Of a stretch of 64,000 bases of DNA, positions 10,047 to 19,871 are shown piece after piece (positions within the stretch are counted from its first letter, which is position 1; each line of letters starts with the position of its first letter). The translations under genes were made by a program, and so were the position numbers. The notes beneath the pieces were generated by a model, which searched no databases, had not been told where the DNA came from, and saw only the letters and a program-made list of their open reading frames with translations. Location: NCBI RefSeq assembly GCF_021729865.1, contig NZ_CP063400.1, positions 496,001 through 560,000 on the forward strand. Direction: 5' to 3'. This DNA is from Hydrogenophaga sp. SL48. GTDB lineage: Bacteria; Pseudomonadota; Gammaproteobacteria; Burkholderiales; Burkholderiaceae_C.

Positions 10047-10850
10047 TCAACGCCCAATCAGGAAAACCGCAGGCAGATTCAATGGAAGCTGCGTTCCGAG
10101 CCCACGGTTTTTCCATTCGCTGAGGAGCGCGCTGCGCGTGCTTTGCTGGGGCAGGCTCAGCCCGCAACTCACCGCAAGACGGGTGTGTGGGTGCAGGTTT
10201 TGCAGCAGGGCCTGAAGGAGGGCGGCGTTCCTGTAAGGCGTTTCAATCAGGATCTGCGTCTGCCCTGTTTTGAGTGCCACCGCCTCCAGTTCACGCAGGC
10301 GCTGGCTGCGCTGTGCCGGGTCCTGGGGCACGTAGCCGACGAAAGCGAAATCCTGGCCATTGAGGCCGCTGGCGGCCAAGGCCAGCATCAGCGACATGGG
10401 GCCCGCGAGCGGCCGCACCTCCAGGTTCATGGCGTGGGCGGCACGCACGATGGAACTGCCCGGGTCGGCGATCGCGGGCATGCCAGCTTCGCACACGAGG
10501 CCCATGTCATGCCCCAACCGTGCGGGCGCCAACAGGGTTCGTGCCTCGGCGTCGCTGGAAGTGGCTGGAGTGTGATCTCCCTTTTTGTGAGCCTGTCGCG
10601 GCAGCTCGGCGATGTGTTGCGCTTGAAGTGGCGCGGCCAGGCCGTTCAGCGCCTCCACGCGCTTGAGGAAGGCCCGGGTGCTTTTCGCGTTTTCACTGAT
10701 CCAGTGCGTGAGCTGGGCGGCGATTGCCAACGTGTCTCCTGGCAGGCACTGCGCAATGGGGGCGGGTATTTCACCATCAGTCAGGCAGCCAAAGTCCAAT
10801 GGTGTGGGCACCAGATACAGCACGCCAGGCACAACAGAGAGTTGGGTCAC
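10047..10850 (-). CDS. SAM-dependent methyltransferase, tetrapyrrole methylase/RsmI-like
   Basis: This 267-residue protein has the tetrapyrrole-methylase fold seen in RsmI: GVLYLVPTPL at the N-terminus, VCEAGMPAIADPGSSIVRAA and LAGPMSLMLALAASGLNGQDF in the core. RsmI 2'-O-methylates 16S rRNA C1402; this shorter relative, encoded beside maf in many betaproteobacteria, may be a paralogue with another target. The start is GTG, sharing GTGA with the maf stop, so the two are translationally coupled. Confidence 0.82.
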   Translation of the reverse strand: MTQLSVVPGVLYLVPTPLDFGCLTDGEIPAPIAQCLPGDTLAIAAQLTHWISENAKSTRAFLKRVEALNGLAAPLQAQHIAELPRQAHKKGDHTPATSSDAEARTLLAPARLGHDMGLVCEAGMPAIADPGSSIVRAAHAMNLEVRPLAGPMSLMLALAASGLNGQDFAFVGYVPQDPAQRSQRLRELEAVALKTGQTQILIETPYRNAALLQALLQNLHPHTRLAVSCGLSLPQQSTRSALLSEWKNRGLGTQLPLNLPAVFLIGR

Positions 10851-11461
10851 AGGATTTGCACTCCTGCCGCGCGCAGCATCTGGCAGGTGCGGATGAGCGG
10901 TAGACCCACCAAAGCGCTGGGATCGTCGTTGTCGATGCGCTCCAGCAGCGCGATCCCCAAGCCTTCGCTCTTGGCGCTCCCTGCGCAGTCGTAGGGTCGT
11001 TCGGCAAGCAGATAGCGTTCGATCTCGGCGTCCGTCAACGTCCGAAACACCACCCGGACCGGCGCGAGATCGACCTGTTCAAAACCGCTCGCCAGACAAA
11101 CCACGGCGACCGCCGTCTGAAAAATCACCGTCTGACCGCGCATACGGCGCAACTGGGCGACAGCGCGCTCGTGTGTCCCGGGTTTGCCCAGCGCCATACC
11201 GTCGAGATCGGCGACCTGGTCGCTGCCGATCACGACCGCCTCTGGGTACCGTCGCGCCACATCGCGTGCCTTGGCCAAAGCCAGGCGCAGGGCGAGCGCC
11301 TGTGGTGCTTCGCCGGGTGTCGGGGTTTCATCCACGCCCGGGCTGGCGGTTTCGAAGGGCACGCGCAGTCGGTCGAGCAACTCACGGCGGTAGCGCGAAG
11401 TGGACCCGAGGACCAGTGATCGCTGGGTGGTGTCGTGTCTGGGGGTGGGGGCGTCTGGCAT
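10847..11461 (-). CDS. maf: Maf/YceF-family nucleoside triphosphate pyrophosphatase
   Basis: This 204-residue protein is a house-cleaning enzyme expected to hydrolyse modified nucleotides. LGSTSRYRRELLDRL is the Maf N-terminal signature, and GSDQVA contains the catalytic Asp. The YceF branch prefers 7-methyl-GTP. The sequence resembles YceF and the neighbour yceD is the usual YceF context, but substrate is inference. ATG 11461 lies back to back with the yceD promoter, and the stop overlaps the downstream methyltransferase start. Confidence 0.88.
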   Translation of the reverse strand: MPDAPTPRHDTTQRSLVLGSTSRYRRELLDRLRVPFETASPGVDETPTPGEAPQALALRLALAKARDVARRYPEAVVIGSDQVADLDGMALGKPGTHERAVAQLRRMRGQTVIFQTAVAVVCLASGFEQVDLAPVRVVFRTLTDAEIERYLLAERPYDCAGSAKSEGLGIALLERIDNDDPSALVGLPLIRTCQMLRAAGVQIL

Positions 11462-11475
11462 GGGGATATTGTCCC

Positions 11476-11503
11476 TTGGTTCGAAGGACGGTTCTTTTAC
11501 ACT
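11476..11503 (+). promoter_or_regulatory. Probable promoter of yceD giving a leaderless mRNA
   Basis: TTGGTT (11476-11481) and TACACT (11498-11503) are separated by 16 bp. The yceD ATG begins only six bases after the -10 box, at the expected transcription start, and no Shine-Dalgarno sequence fits between them. Confidence 0.4.
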
Positions 11504-11509
11504 GCCGGG

Positions 11510-12064
11510 ATGAAAACGAATCTCGGTAAGACTTGGAACCCACGCAGGCTTGATGTTCGCGCGTTTGCCGAAGCGGGCGCCACACTTCAGGCGGAGCTAT
11601 CTCTCACTTCCTTGAAGCGCCTGCTGGCTGAGATTGTTTCGGATGGTGGCGGTGTGACCATGGTTGCATGGCAGGCACGTGGAGAGATGCGCCCGGGCAA
11701 CGGAGGAACTCCCGGTGTGTGGATGCATGTGCAGGCGAGTACCGATGTTCCGTTGAGTTGTCAGCGTTGCCTGGCGCCGGTGGTCACCCGGCTGGAGGTG
11801 GATCGCTGGTTCCGGTTCGTGGCCGACGAGGCCATGGCAGAGGCTGAAGACGATGAAAGCGAAGAGGATGTCCTGGCGCTGGAGCCGAGACCCGACTTGC
11901 TGGACCTGCTGGAAGATGAGCTGTTGATGGCTTTACCCTTGGTGCCCATGCACGAAGCCTGTCCCGCTCCCTTGCCCGCCGTTGCGGATGATTTGGACGT
12001 TTCACCAGAAGAGCCCTCTGCACCGCCCCACCCATTTGCGGTACTGGCCCGACTCCGAAAATGA
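11510..12064 (+). CDS. yceD: YceD/DUF177 family protein
   Basis: The 184-residue acidic protein has the DUF177 layout: a positively charged N-terminus, SCQRCLAPV at ~residues 83-91, a Glu/Asp-rich segment, and an LLEDELLMALPLVPMHE stretch. The family is almost always encoded just before rpmF. It has been linked to 23S rRNA or large-subunit assembly, but its molecular role is not settled. A longer frame starts upstream, but ATG 11510 begins the family-typical N-terminus and follows a promoter. Confidence 0.85.
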   Translation: MKTNLGKTWNPRRLDVRAFAEAGATLQAELSLTSLKRLLAEIVSDGGGVTMVAWQARGEMRPGNGGTPGVWMHVQASTDVPLSCQRCLAPVVTRLEVDRWFRFVADEAMAEAEDDESEEDVLALEPRPDLLDLLEDELLMALPLVPMHEACPAPLPAVADDLDVSPEEPSAPPHPFAVLARLRK

Positions 12065-12079
12065 GCGGGCGGTCTGAAT

Positions 12080-12109
12080 TTGGCGGGGTCGCCACCTTCG
12101 GGCTATAAT
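12080..12109 (+). promoter_or_regulatory. Sigma-70 promoter for rpmF
   Basis: TTGGCG (12080-12085) and a perfect TATAAT (12104-12109) are 18 bp apart, about 100 bases before the rpmF start. rpmF thus has its own strong promoter in addition to readthrough from yceD. Confidence 0.65.
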
Positions 12110-12208
12110 CCTTGGCTTTGCGCTGGCATCCAGTTGGCTGGGCCTGATGGCGATGTCCATTCAGGCTGCAAGCGCACCCGTCACCACCACCGAATTCAGG
12201 AGCCCACC

Positions 12209-12391
12209 ATGGCCGTCCAGCAAAACAAAAAGTCCCCTTCCAAGCGCGGTATGCACCGTTCGCACAATGCGCTGAATGTGCCGGGCATCGCCGTGGAGCC
12301 GACCACTGGCGAAATCCACCTGCGCCACCACATCAGCCCCAATGGCTTCTACCGTGGCCGCCAGGTGCTGAAAAACAAGTCAGAAGCCTGA
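12209..12391 (+). CDS. rpmF: 50S ribosomal protein L32
   Basis: The 60-residue protein begins [20 protein letters not shown], the typical L32 N-terminus; [18 protein letters not shown] is the usual C-terminal part. It is a structural protein of the large subunit. AGGAG sits at good spacing before ATG 12209. The four-cysteine zinc motif found in some L32 proteins is absent, as is normal for many proteobacteria. It links ribosome production to the downstream phospholipid and fatty-acid genes. Confidence 0.97.
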   Translation: MAVQQNKKSPSKRGMHRSHNALNVPGIAVEPTTGEIHLRHHISPNGFYRGRQVLKNKSEA

Positions 12392-12457
12392 ATTGCCTGC
12401 TGGTCAGGGCACTGCCGCGTTCGCGCGTCAGGCGCTAGGGCCGCAGGTCAGGTACAG

Positions 12458-12484
12458 GCCCGCATGATGCATGCGGGCTTTTTT
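12458..12484 (+). terminator. Terminator after rpmF
   Basis: Arms GCCCGCAT and ATGCGGGC with a GATGC loop are followed by T6. It separates rpmF from plsX, so the fab genes need readthrough or an own promoter; none is obvious in the ~40 bases left. Confidence 0.85.
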
Positions 12485-12525
12485 CATTCTTGGGGCGCCC
12501 TGCGTGCCGATATCGGGATGTTGAC

Positions 12526-13587
12526 ATGATCACCGTCGCAGTGGATTGCATGGGGGGGGATGTCGGTCCGGCAACCACCTTGCCGGCCTGTGCGGCCTTT
12601 TTGAGCAGTCATCCTCAGGCGCAACTCTTGCTGGTGGGTCAGCCGGAGGCTTTCCGCCCTTGGCCGCAAGTGCTCAACAACGTTCGCTGCCGCGTCGTCG
12701 CGGCCAGTGAAGTGGTTGCCATGGACGACCCTGTGGAGGTGGCCATGCGCAAGAAAAAAGACTCGTCCATGCGAGTGGCGATTCAGCAGGTGAAGGATGG
12801 GGCTGCGCAGGCTGTGGTGTCTGCCGGCAACACCGGCGCCCTGATGGCGATATCCCGTTATCTGCTGAAAACGATCGATGGCATTGACCGTCCGGCCATT
12901 GCCAGTCAGATGCCCAACGCACTGGGGGGCGCCACCACTGTGCTGGATCTCGGTGCCAACGTGGACTGCACCGCCGAACACCTGCTTCAGTTTGCGGTGA
13001 TGGGCTCTGCGCTGGTCGTGGCCATCACCGGCCGTGAGGAGCCGACTGTCGGATTGCTCAATGTGGGTGAGGAGTTGATCAAAGGCAGTGAGGTGATCAA
13101 AAAAGCGGGCGTTCTGCTTCGAAATGCGGCCAATACCGGTGATCTCAATTTTTTTGGCAATGTCGAAGGCAATGACATTTTCAAAGGCACGACCGACATC
13201 GTGGTCTGCGATGGGTTTGTCGGCAACGTGGCGCTGAAAGCCAGTGAAGGCTTGGCAACGATGATCGGCAGTTTCATCAAGGCTGAGTTCTCTCGCAGCA
13301 TTTTTACGAAAATTGGTGCCTTGTTTGCATATCCGGTGATATCTGCGTTCAAAAAACGCATGGACTACCGTCGCTACAACGGTGCGGCCCTGCTGGGGTT
13401 GCGTGGCTTGGTGTTCAAAAGCCACGGCTCAGCAGACGCGTTCGCGTTTGAGCAGGCGCTGGCCCGGGCTTATGATGCGGCCCAGAATCATTTGCTCGAC
13501 AAGGTGAAGGAGCGCATTGCCCATGCGGCGCCGCTCATCGCTCCGGAGGGCATTTCAAGCGACCTCAAGAGCATCCCGACGCTGTAA
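12526..13587 (+). CDS. plsX: Phosphate acyltransferase PlsX
   Basis: PlsX turns acyl-ACP into acyl-phosphate, the donor for the first glycerol-3-phosphate acylation. The 353-residue protein starts [15 protein letters not shown], the conserved PlsX N-terminus, and has [12 protein letters not shown] and [17 protein letters not shown] near the C-terminus. ATG 12526 is chosen over the longer frame because family members begin at this motif. It leads the fabH-fabD-fabG-acpP-fabF cluster and is peripheral at the inner membrane in known species. Confidence 0.96.
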   Translation: MITVAVDCMGGDVGPATTLPACAAFLSSHPQAQLLLVGQPEAFRPWPQVLNNVRCRVVAASEVVAMDDPVEVAMRKKKDSSMRVAIQQVKDGAAQAVVSAGNTGALMAISRYLLKTIDGIDRPAIASQMPNALGGATTVLDLGANVDCTAEHLLQFAVMGSALVVAITGREEPTVGLLNVGEELIKGSEVIKKAGVLLRNAANTGDLNFFGNVEGNDIFKGTTDIVVCDGFVGNVALKASEGLATMIGSFIKAEFSRSIFTKIGALFAYPVISAFKKRMDYRRYNGAALLGLRGLVFKSHGSADAFAFEQALARAYDAAQNHLLDKVKERIAHAAPLIAPEGISSDLKSIPTL

Positions 13588-13606
13588 CGCCAGTTACCCC
13601 TTTCGC

Positions 13607-14584
13607 ATGACACGTTTTGCCCGCATTTCCGGCACAGGCAGTTGCCTACCCCCCTTGCGACTCACCAATGCCGACATGGTGGCGCGGTTGGCCACGGCGG
13701 GCGTTGAAACCAGCGACGAATGGATCGTAGAGCGCACTGGCATTCGTGCACGTCATTTCGTTTCTGACGGTGTGTTCGCCAGTGACTTGGCGGCCGAAGC
13801 GTGCCGCAAAGCAATGGATGCAGCCGGTGTTTCGGCACAAGACATCGACCTGATCATCGTGGCCACGTCGACGCCTGACATGGTGTTTCCTTCGACCGCC
13901 GCCATCCTCCAGCACAAGCTGGGCATCGCTGGCTGCCCGGTGTTTGATGTGCAAGCGGTGTGCAGCGGCTTCATCTATGCGTTGACCGTGGCCGACGCGC
14001 TGATCCGCACCGGCAGTGCCAACAAAGCGCTGGTGGTCGGTTCAGAAGTGTTCTCTCGATTGCTCGATTTCAACGATCGCACCACGTGCGTGTTGTTCGG
14101 CGATGGATCCGGAGCGGTGGTGGTGGAGGCAAGCGACACGCCTGGCATTCTGGCTACCGATATCCATGCCGATGGAAAGCACGCCGGCATCCTCTGTGTG
14201 CCGGGTCATGTCTCCGGTGGCCGCATCCTGGGTGATCCATTGCTCAAAATGGACGGCCAGGCGGTGTTCAAGCTGGCGGTTGGCGTACTTGAAGACACTG
14301 CCCGGGCTGTGCTTGCCAAGGCGGGCAGGGTAGAGGCCGACATTGACTGGCTGATTCCACACCAGGCGAACATCCGCATCATGGCCAGCACCGCCCGAAA
14401 GCTCAAGTTGCCGATGGACAAGGTTGTGGTCACGGTCGATCAGCACGGCAACACCTCTGCCGCGTCCATTCCTCTGGCCCTTGATCACGCGGTGCGTCAG
14501 GGGCAGGTGCAAAAGGGTGACACCCTGATGCTCGAAGGTGTGGGCGGTGGGTTTACCTGGGGCTCGGTCTTGCTGGACTTCTGA
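13607..14584 (+). CDS. fabH: 3-oxoacyl-ACP synthase III
   Basis: FabH starts fatty-acid synthesis by condensing acetyl-CoA with malonyl-ACP. The 325-residue protein has the full Cys-His-Asn triad: Cys119 (AVCSGF), His252 (PHQANIRI) and Asn282 (HGNTSAAS). ATG 13607 lies 19 bases after plsX and begins [15 protein letters not shown], the typical N-terminus; the longer frame overlaps plsX. The C-terminal [11 protein letters not shown] is conserved. Confidence 0.97.
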   Translation: MTRFARISGTGSCLPPLRLTNADMVARLATAGVETSDEWIVERTGIRARHFVSDGVFASDLAAEACRKAMDAAGVSAQDIDLIIVATSTPDMVFPSTAAILQHKLGIAGCPVFDVQAVCSGFIYALTVADALIRTGSANKALVVGSEVFSRLLDFNDRTTCVLFGDGSGAVVVEASDTPGILATDIHADGKHAGILCVPGHVSGGRILGDPLLKMDGQAVFKLAVGVLEDTARAVLAKAGRVEADIDWLIPHQANIRIMASTARKLKLPMDKVVVTVDQHGNTSAASIPLALDHAVRQGQVQKGDTLMLEGVGGGFTWGSVLLDF

Positions 14585-14639
14585 GCAAAGTCGCGCGCTG
14601 CAGGATGCCTTCCCGTCAGATTCTTCGTTTGTACCGACC

Positions 14640-15590
14640 ATGACTTTATTTGCATTTGTTTTTCCCGGCCAGGGATCCCAGTCCGTTGGCATGCTTGACG
14701 CCTGGGCGGACCACCCCGAGGTCGCTGAGACCCTGCGGGAGGCGTCCGATGCGCTGGGTGAGGATGTGGGTCGCTTGATCAAGGAGGGTCCCAAGGAAGC
14801 ACTGGCCCTGACCACGAACACCCAGCCCGTGATGCTGATCGCAGGCGTGGCGGCATGGCGTGTGTGGCGTTCTGAAGGTGGTGCGCTGCCAGCCGTCGTC
14901 GCCGGTCATTCTTTGGGTGAATATTCAGCCTTGGTCGCCTCGGGTGTGTTGACGCTCGCGCAGGCGGCCCCGCTGGTGCGTTTCCGCGCCGCAGCCATGC
15001 AAGAGGCCGTGCCGGTAGGGACCGGGGCCATGGCCGCGATTCTCGGCATGTCTTCTGCCCAGGTGATCGCTGGCTGCGCGGAGGTGCAGGCGGCGATGGG
15101 AGCCGGGAGCATGGAGGTGGTCGAGGCCGTCAACTTCAATGACCCGATGCAGACGGTCATCGCTGGCAGCAAAGCAGCCGTTGAGAAGGCTTGCGAAGTG
15201 CTCAAGGCCACTGGTGCCAAGCGTGCATTGCCGCTGCCGGTGTCGGCACCCTTCCATTCGAGCCTCATGAAACCCGCAGCCGAGAAACTCAAGCTGCGGT
15301 TGGCCGACACGGCGTTTGCCGCGCCGCAGATTCCGGTGCTCAACAACATCGATGTGGCGGTGGAAACCAATGCGTTGCGCATACAGGATGCGCTGTATCG
15401 GCAGGCGTTCGGCCCGGTTCGCTGGGTGGAGTGTGTGAGCGCCATGAAAGCGCGGGGCGTGTCCACCCTGGTTGAATGTGGTCCTGGCAAGGTGCTCGCC
15501 GGCATGGTCAAGCGCATTGACGCCGACATGAGCGGTGTCGCCTTGTTCGATCCGGCCACGCTGGCCGATGTGAAAACCTTGCTGGCCTGA
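14640..15590 (+). CDS. fabD: Malonyl-CoA:ACP transacylase
   Basis: It loads malonyl groups from CoA onto ACP. The 316-residue protein begins MTLFAFVFPGQGSQSVGM, and the nucleophile is Ser91 in GHSLGEYSAL. PFHSSLMKP holds the catalytic His near residue 200. ATG 14640 is 55 bases past fabH; the long in-frame extension overlapping fabH is rejected. fabG follows after 14 bases. Confidence 0.97.
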   Translation: MTLFAFVFPGQGSQSVGMLDAWADHPEVAETLREASDALGEDVGRLIKEGPKEALALTTNTQPVMLIAGVAAWRVWRSEGGALPAVVAGHSLGEYSALVASGVLTLAQAAPLVRFRAAAMQEAVPVGTGAMAAILGMSSAQVIAGCAEVQAAMGAGSMEVVEAVNFNDPMQTVIAGSKAAVEKACEVLKATGAKRALPLPVSAPFHSSLMKPAAEKLKLRLADTAFAAPQIPVLNNIDVAVETNALRIQDALYRQAFGPVRWVECVSAMKARGVSTLVECGPGKVLAGMVKRIDADMSGVALFDPATLADVKTLLA

Positions 15591-15604
15591 TCGAGGGAAC
15601 GACA

Positions 15605-16366
15605 ATGTCTGAAATCAAATTTGCGGGGCAAGTGGCCTTGGTGACAGGTGCTTCACGCGGGATTGGCGCGGCCATCGCCCTGGAGCTCGCCGCGCGCGGC
15701 CTGATCGTGGTCGGTACCGCCACCACCAAAGAGGGCGCTGCCAAAATCAGCTCGGCATTGGCCTCTGTGCCAGGTGTTGCAGCGGGTTCCCAAGGCGCAA
15801 CACTGAACGTCAATGACGCTGGCGCGGTGGACGCCCTGATCGATGAGATCACCAAGACCCACGGGGGGCTTCAGGTGTTGGTGAACAACGCAGGCATCAC
15901 CCGCGACATGCTGGCCATGCGGCTGAAGGATGACGATTGGGATGCGGTGCTCGACACCAACCTCAAAGCTGTGTTTCGCCTGAGCCGCGCGGTCATCCGC
16001 CCCATGATGAAGCAGCGCTATGGGCGCATCATCAGCATCACGAGCGTGGTGGGGGCGTCCGGCAATGCTGGGCAGGCGAACTATGCCGCTGCGAAGGCCG
16101 GGGTGGCGGGCATGACGCGCGCCTTGGCGCGCGAGCTGGGCAGCCGCAACATCACGGTGAACTGCGTGGCGCCCGGCTTCATCGAAACCGACATGACCGC
16201 CGCCCTGCCGGAAGAGCAGCAGAAAGCCTTGCTGGGCCAAATTCCGCTCGGGCACCTCGGCAAACCGGCAGACATTGCCCATGCCGTGTCCTACCTGGCC
16301 AGCCCGCAGGCAGCCTACGTCACGGGTCAGGAACTGCATGTCAATGGTGGCATGTTCATGTCCTGA
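15605..16366 (+). CDS. fabG: 3-oxoacyl-ACP reductase
   Basis: This NADPH-dependent reductase carries out the second step of each elongation cycle. The 253-residue short-chain dehydrogenase has the cofactor motif TGASRGIG (residues ~14-21), NNAG, and the catalytic Ser with YAAAK. The C-terminal VTGQELHVNGGMFMS is the typical FabG end. GAGGGA precedes ATG 15605 at good spacing. It lies between fabD and acpP as in the classic fab cluster. Confidence 0.97.
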   Translation: MSEIKFAGQVALVTGASRGIGAAIALELAARGLIVVGTATTKEGAAKISSALASVPGVAAGSQGATLNVNDAGAVDALIDEITKTHGGLQVLVNNAGITRDMLAMRLKDDDWDAVLDTNLKAVFRLSRAVIRPMMKQRYGRIISITSVVGASGNAGQANYAAAKAGVAGMTRALARELGSRNITVNCVAPGFIETDMTAALPEEQQKALLGQIPLGHLGKPADIAHAVSYLASPQAAYVTGQELHVNGGMFMS

Positions 16367-16437
16367 AAATCCTTGCTTTTCTTCCGCCGATGAGCCGTCC
16401 GGCGGGCCGCCTAGGGGCACCTCTCTAGCCCGGCTAA

Positions 16438-16716
<279 letters not shown>

Positions 16717-16723
16717 TCCGTCC

Positions 16724-17968
16724 ATGAGCCGTCGTCGCGTTGTCGTGACCGGCCTGGGTTGTATCAGCCCCGTGGGCAACACGGTGGCTGAAGCTTGGGC
16801 CAACCTTCTTGCCGGTCAGTCTGGCATCGACCTCATCACCAAGTTTGATGCCTCGGGCTTCAACTGCCATTTCGGGGGTGAGGTCAAAGGGTTCAATGTG
16901 GAGTCGTACATGACCTCGAAAGAGGCCCGTGCGATGGACACTTTCATTCATTTTGGTATTGCTGCGGCGGTTCAGGCGGTCGCTGACTCCGGGCTTCGCA
17001 CTGGCGATGCTTTGGGAGACGAAGAGGCGACCCGAATAGGGTGCAACATCGGTTCCGGTATTGGCGGCTTGCCTTTGATCGAAGCCACGCACGCTGAGTT
17101 GGTCAGTCGTGGACCGCGTCGCATTTCCCCATTTTTTGTGCCTGCGTCGATCATCAACATGATTTCAGGTCATGTGTCGATCAAGTTCGGCTTCAAAGGA
17201 CCCAACATTGCCGTGGTCACGGCGTGTACCACCGGTTTGCATGCCATCGGCCTGTCGGCCCGCATGATTGAGTACGGCGATGCTGACGTGATGGTGGCTG
17301 GCGGTTCTGAGTCCACCGTATCGCCTCTTGGACTGGGTGGTTTTGCTGCCGCACGAGCTTTGTCCACGCGCAATGACGATCCCAAGACCGCGTCCCGACC
17401 CTGGGACAAGGACAGGGATGGTTTTGTGTTGGGGGAAGGCGCTGGCGTCGTGGTGCTCGAAGAGTACGAACATGCCAAAGCGCGTGGCGCCAAGATCTAC
17501 GCTGAGTTGGTGGGCTTTGGCATGAGCGCCGATGCGTACCACATGACCGCACCCAATGAAGATGGTCCCCGGCGTTCGATGGTGCAGGCCTTGAAAAATG
17601 CTGGCATCAACGCCGATCAGATCGACTACCTGAATGCGCATGGCACGTCCACTCCGCTGGGCGATTTGAACGAGACCAACGCCATCAAGGCAGCGCTGGG
17701 TGATCACGCCAAGAAAACGGTGGTGAACTCGACCAAGTCCATGACCGGGCACCTGCTCGGGGGAGCGGGCGGCATCGAGAGTGTTTTCACGGTGATGGCC
17801 CTGCACGAACAGAAGAGCCCGCCCACCATCAACATCTTCAACCAGGACCCTGAGTGCGACCTGGACTATTGCGCCAACACCGCGCGAGACATGAAGATCG
17901 ATGTGGCCATCAAGAACAACTTCGGGTTTGGCGGCACCAACGGCACCCTGGTTTTCAAGCGCATCTGA
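16724..17968 (+). CDS. fabF: 3-oxoacyl-ACP synthase II
   Basis: FabF condenses malonyl-ACP with the growing acyl chain. The 414-residue protein has Cys168 in [12 protein letters not shown], His in [11 protein letters not shown] and His in [13 protein letters not shown], the Cys-His-His set of [20 protein letters not shown] is the conserved C-terminus. The start is seven bases after acpP. Length fits FabF rather than the shorter FabB. Confidence 0.97.
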   Translation: MSRRRVVVTGLGCISPVGNTVAEAWANLLAGQSGIDLITKFDASGFNCHFGGEVKGFNVESYMTSKEARAMDTFIHFGIAAAVQAVADSGLRTGDALGDEEATRIGCNIGSGIGGLPLIEATHAELVSRGPRRISPFFVPASIINMISGHVSIKFGFKGPNIAVVTACTTGLHAIGLSARMIEYGDADVMVAGGSESTVSPLGLGGFAAARALSTRNDDPKTASRPWDKDRDGFVLGEGAGVVVLEEYEHAKARGAKIYAELVGFGMSADAYHMTAPNEDGPRRSMVQALKNAGINADQIDYLNAHGTSTPLGDLNETNAIKAALGDHAKKTVVNSTKSMTGHLLGGAGGIESVFTVMALHEQKSPPTINIFNQDPECDLDYCANTARDMKIDVAIKNNFGFGGTNGTLVFKRI

Positions 17969-18007
17969 TCCGAAGCGCATCGATTTCCAGCCCGTTTTTC
18001 GCAGAGC

Positions 18008-18463
18008 ATGCGCAGCGCCCCATCGGTCATGTACCCGGTGGGGCGTTGTTCCTTTTATGCCGGACTGCTGCTTGCTTCGGGCAGTATGGGCCTCTTGGTG
18101 GTGGCTTGGGGTGCGCGCATGGGGCCGTCTTGGAGCGTGGCTTTCGGCGTGTTGCTCTGGATGCTGTGGGGCGCTATCGCAGTCGTGAGTTGGCGTCATT
18201 CGCCCGTCGGGCGTTTGCAATGGGACGCGCTGGCGGCACCTGTTGATGACCTTTTGGCGCGTGAAGGGGCCTGGCTGTGGCACAGCACGGCCTACCAGGA
18301 TGGCGTGGTCTTGCTGCGGGTGGAGCCGGTGCAGGATTTTCAGCGGTGGATGCTGCTCCGGTTGCACAACCCGGAGGGTGCTCGAACCTGGGTCTGGGTG
18401 GCGCGGGCGAGCGACCCGCAACGCTGGGACGACCTTCGTCGCGCGGTGGTGGCCCATGGGTGA
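18008..18463 (+). CDS. Small membrane protein of unknown function
   Basis: The 151-residue protein has two adjacent hydrophobic segments (~residues 15-35 and 41-62) and a soluble C-terminal part rich in Trp and Arg. The shape, two short membrane helices followed by a small domain, recalls YgfX/CptA-like proteins, but no residue-level match is claimed. An alternative ATG lies seven codons in. Its place between fabF and rpoE is common in Comamonadaceae, which argues that it is real. Confidence 0.6.
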   Translation: MRSAPSVMYPVGRCSFYAGLLLASGSMGLLVVAWGARMGPSWSVAFGVLLWMLWGAIAVVSWRHSPVGRLQWDALAAPVDDLLAREGAWLWHSTAYQDGVVLLRVEPVQDFQRWMLLRLHNPEGARTWVWVARASDPQRWDDLRRAVVAHG

Positions 18464-18517
18464 CTCCTTTGCAGTCCGGTGCTTGGGGTATATTCCCGCG
18501 GCCCGACCTACCGCTGC

Positions 18518-19162
18518 ATGACCACTCCCGACGACCACACAGCCCCTCCCCCACCGGACAGCGATGTCATGCTGGTGCAGCGCACGCTGGCGGGTGAACA
18601 AAAGGCCTTTGAGATGCTGGTGGTCAAGTACCAGCGACGGGTCGAGCGCCTGATCGGGCGCATGGTGCGTGACAGCGACCTGGTACAGGACATTGCTCAG
18701 GAGACCTTCATCCGTGCCTATCGCGCGCTGGCCCAGTTCCGTGGTGACGCGCAGTTCTACACGTGGCTCTACCGCATTGCGGTGAACACGGCCAAGAAGC
18801 AGTTGATGGAACTCAAACGCGACCCACTGGTGTTTCAGTCGCAGATGAAATCGGCCGATGACGATGAAACTTCTGGGTTCGAACGCGAACTAAACAGCAA
18901 CGTGGCCGATACCGAGACACCCGAGGCGGTGTTGGCCAGCAAGGAAATCGCCGAGGCCGTGAACGCGGTCATGGACGGGTTGCCCGAAGAGTTGCGCATG
19001 GCGATCACTTTGCGAGAAATTGAGGGTTTGAGCTATGAAGAAATTGCACAGACGCTGGACTGCCCGATCGGAACAGTGCGTTCCCGGATCTTCCGGGCGC
19101 GCGAGGCCATATCGAACCGAATCAAGCCCATGCTGGACCATCAGTCAGGCAAGCGGTGGTAG
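18518..19162 (+). CDS. rpoE: RNA polymerase sigma-E factor
   Basis: This is an ECF sigma factor for envelope stress. The 214-residue protein has sigma region 2 (~residues 20-95, DLVQDIAQETFIRAYRAL) and region 4 (~150-205, GLSYEEIAQTLDCPIGTVRSR). It is followed by an RseA-like anti-sigma factor, RseB and a DegP-type protease, the standard RpoE module. ATG 18518 is chosen over an upstream in-frame start that lacks the conserved sequence. No sigma-E-type promoter was found in front. Confidence 0.95.
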   Translation: MTTPDDHTAPPPPDSDVMLVQRTLAGEQKAFEMLVVKYQRRVERLIGRMVRDSDLVQDIAQETFIRAYRALAQFRGDAQFYTWLYRIAVNTAKKQLMELKRDPLVFQSQMKSADDDETSGFERELNSNVADTETPEAVLASKEIAEAVNAVMDGLPEELRMAITLREIEGLSYEEIAQTLDCPIGTVRSRIFRAREAISNRIKPMLDHQSGKRW

Positions 19163-19213
19163 TCAAGGCCTTCGCGAACTTTGCTCATCAGATCACCGCA
19201 CCGGAACGTTTCC

Positions 19214-19864
19214 ATGAACGCAGCACACAACCATCATCAACCGGCGGGGCCCTGCACAGCTTCGGTCCAGGCTCGGGGTTCGATGATGTCCGCCTTTGTC
19301 GACAACGAACTTTCGCCCTCCGAGCTGGATGCTTTGCTGGAGGACTACGCAGATGAAGCGGATGCCCGCGCCAACTGGCAGGCTTACCACCTGATCGGTG
19401 ATGTGTTGCGTGGCTCATCAGGCAGCACGGTGTCCGCGCGACCCGCGCCAGAGTTCGTGGCAGCGGTTTGTGAGCGACTTCGCGCAGAACCGGTTGCCCA
19501 AGCGCCGTTGTCGACGCCGTTGCCTCACGTCCGTGGTCAGGCGGCGAACGACAGTGTGTTCCGTTGGAAGCTGGTCGCGGGTGTGGCTTCGTTGGCCGCC
19601 GTGGTGGCAGTGAGTTGGACGCTGATCGGTGGCTCAGGGGCACAGCCCACCAGTGCCGGATCACAGCTGGCCTTGACCTCTGGAACTTCGGCTCAGCCTC
19701 AGGCCGATGCGGTGGTCGTGCAGACGGCCCAGGGTCAGGTGTTGCGCGACGTTCGACTGGAAGAGTTGCTGGCCGAGCATCGCCAGTATGGCGGCATGTC
19801 CGCGCTGCAGATGCCCGCGGGGTTCTTGCGGAATGCCACTTACGATGCTGCACCCCAGCGCTGA
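19214..19864 (+). CDS. rseA: Anti-sigma-E factor, RseA family
   Basis: The 216-residue single-pass membrane protein should bind and silence sigma-E. The N-terminal cytoplasmic domain contains SAFVDNELSPSELDALL (the RseA sigma-binding pattern) and WQAYHLIGDVLRG. One transmembrane helix spans about residues 117-137. The periplasmic part ends with LRDVRLEELLAEHRQYGG, where RseB would bind. GGAACG precedes ATG 19214. RseA families diverge strongly, so assignment leans on context plus these motifs. Confidence 0.88.
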   Translation: MNAAHNHHQPAGPCTASVQARGSMMSAFVDNELSPSELDALLEDYADEADARANWQAYHLIGDVLRGSSGSTVSARPAPEFVAAVCERLRAEPVAQAPLSTPLPHVRGQAANDSVFRWKLVAGVASLAAVVAVSWTLIGGSGAQPTSAGSQLALTSGTSAQPQADAVVVQTAQGQVLRDVRLEELLAEHRQYGGMSALQMPAGFLRNATYDAAPQR

Positions 19865-19871
19865 AGCCGCC

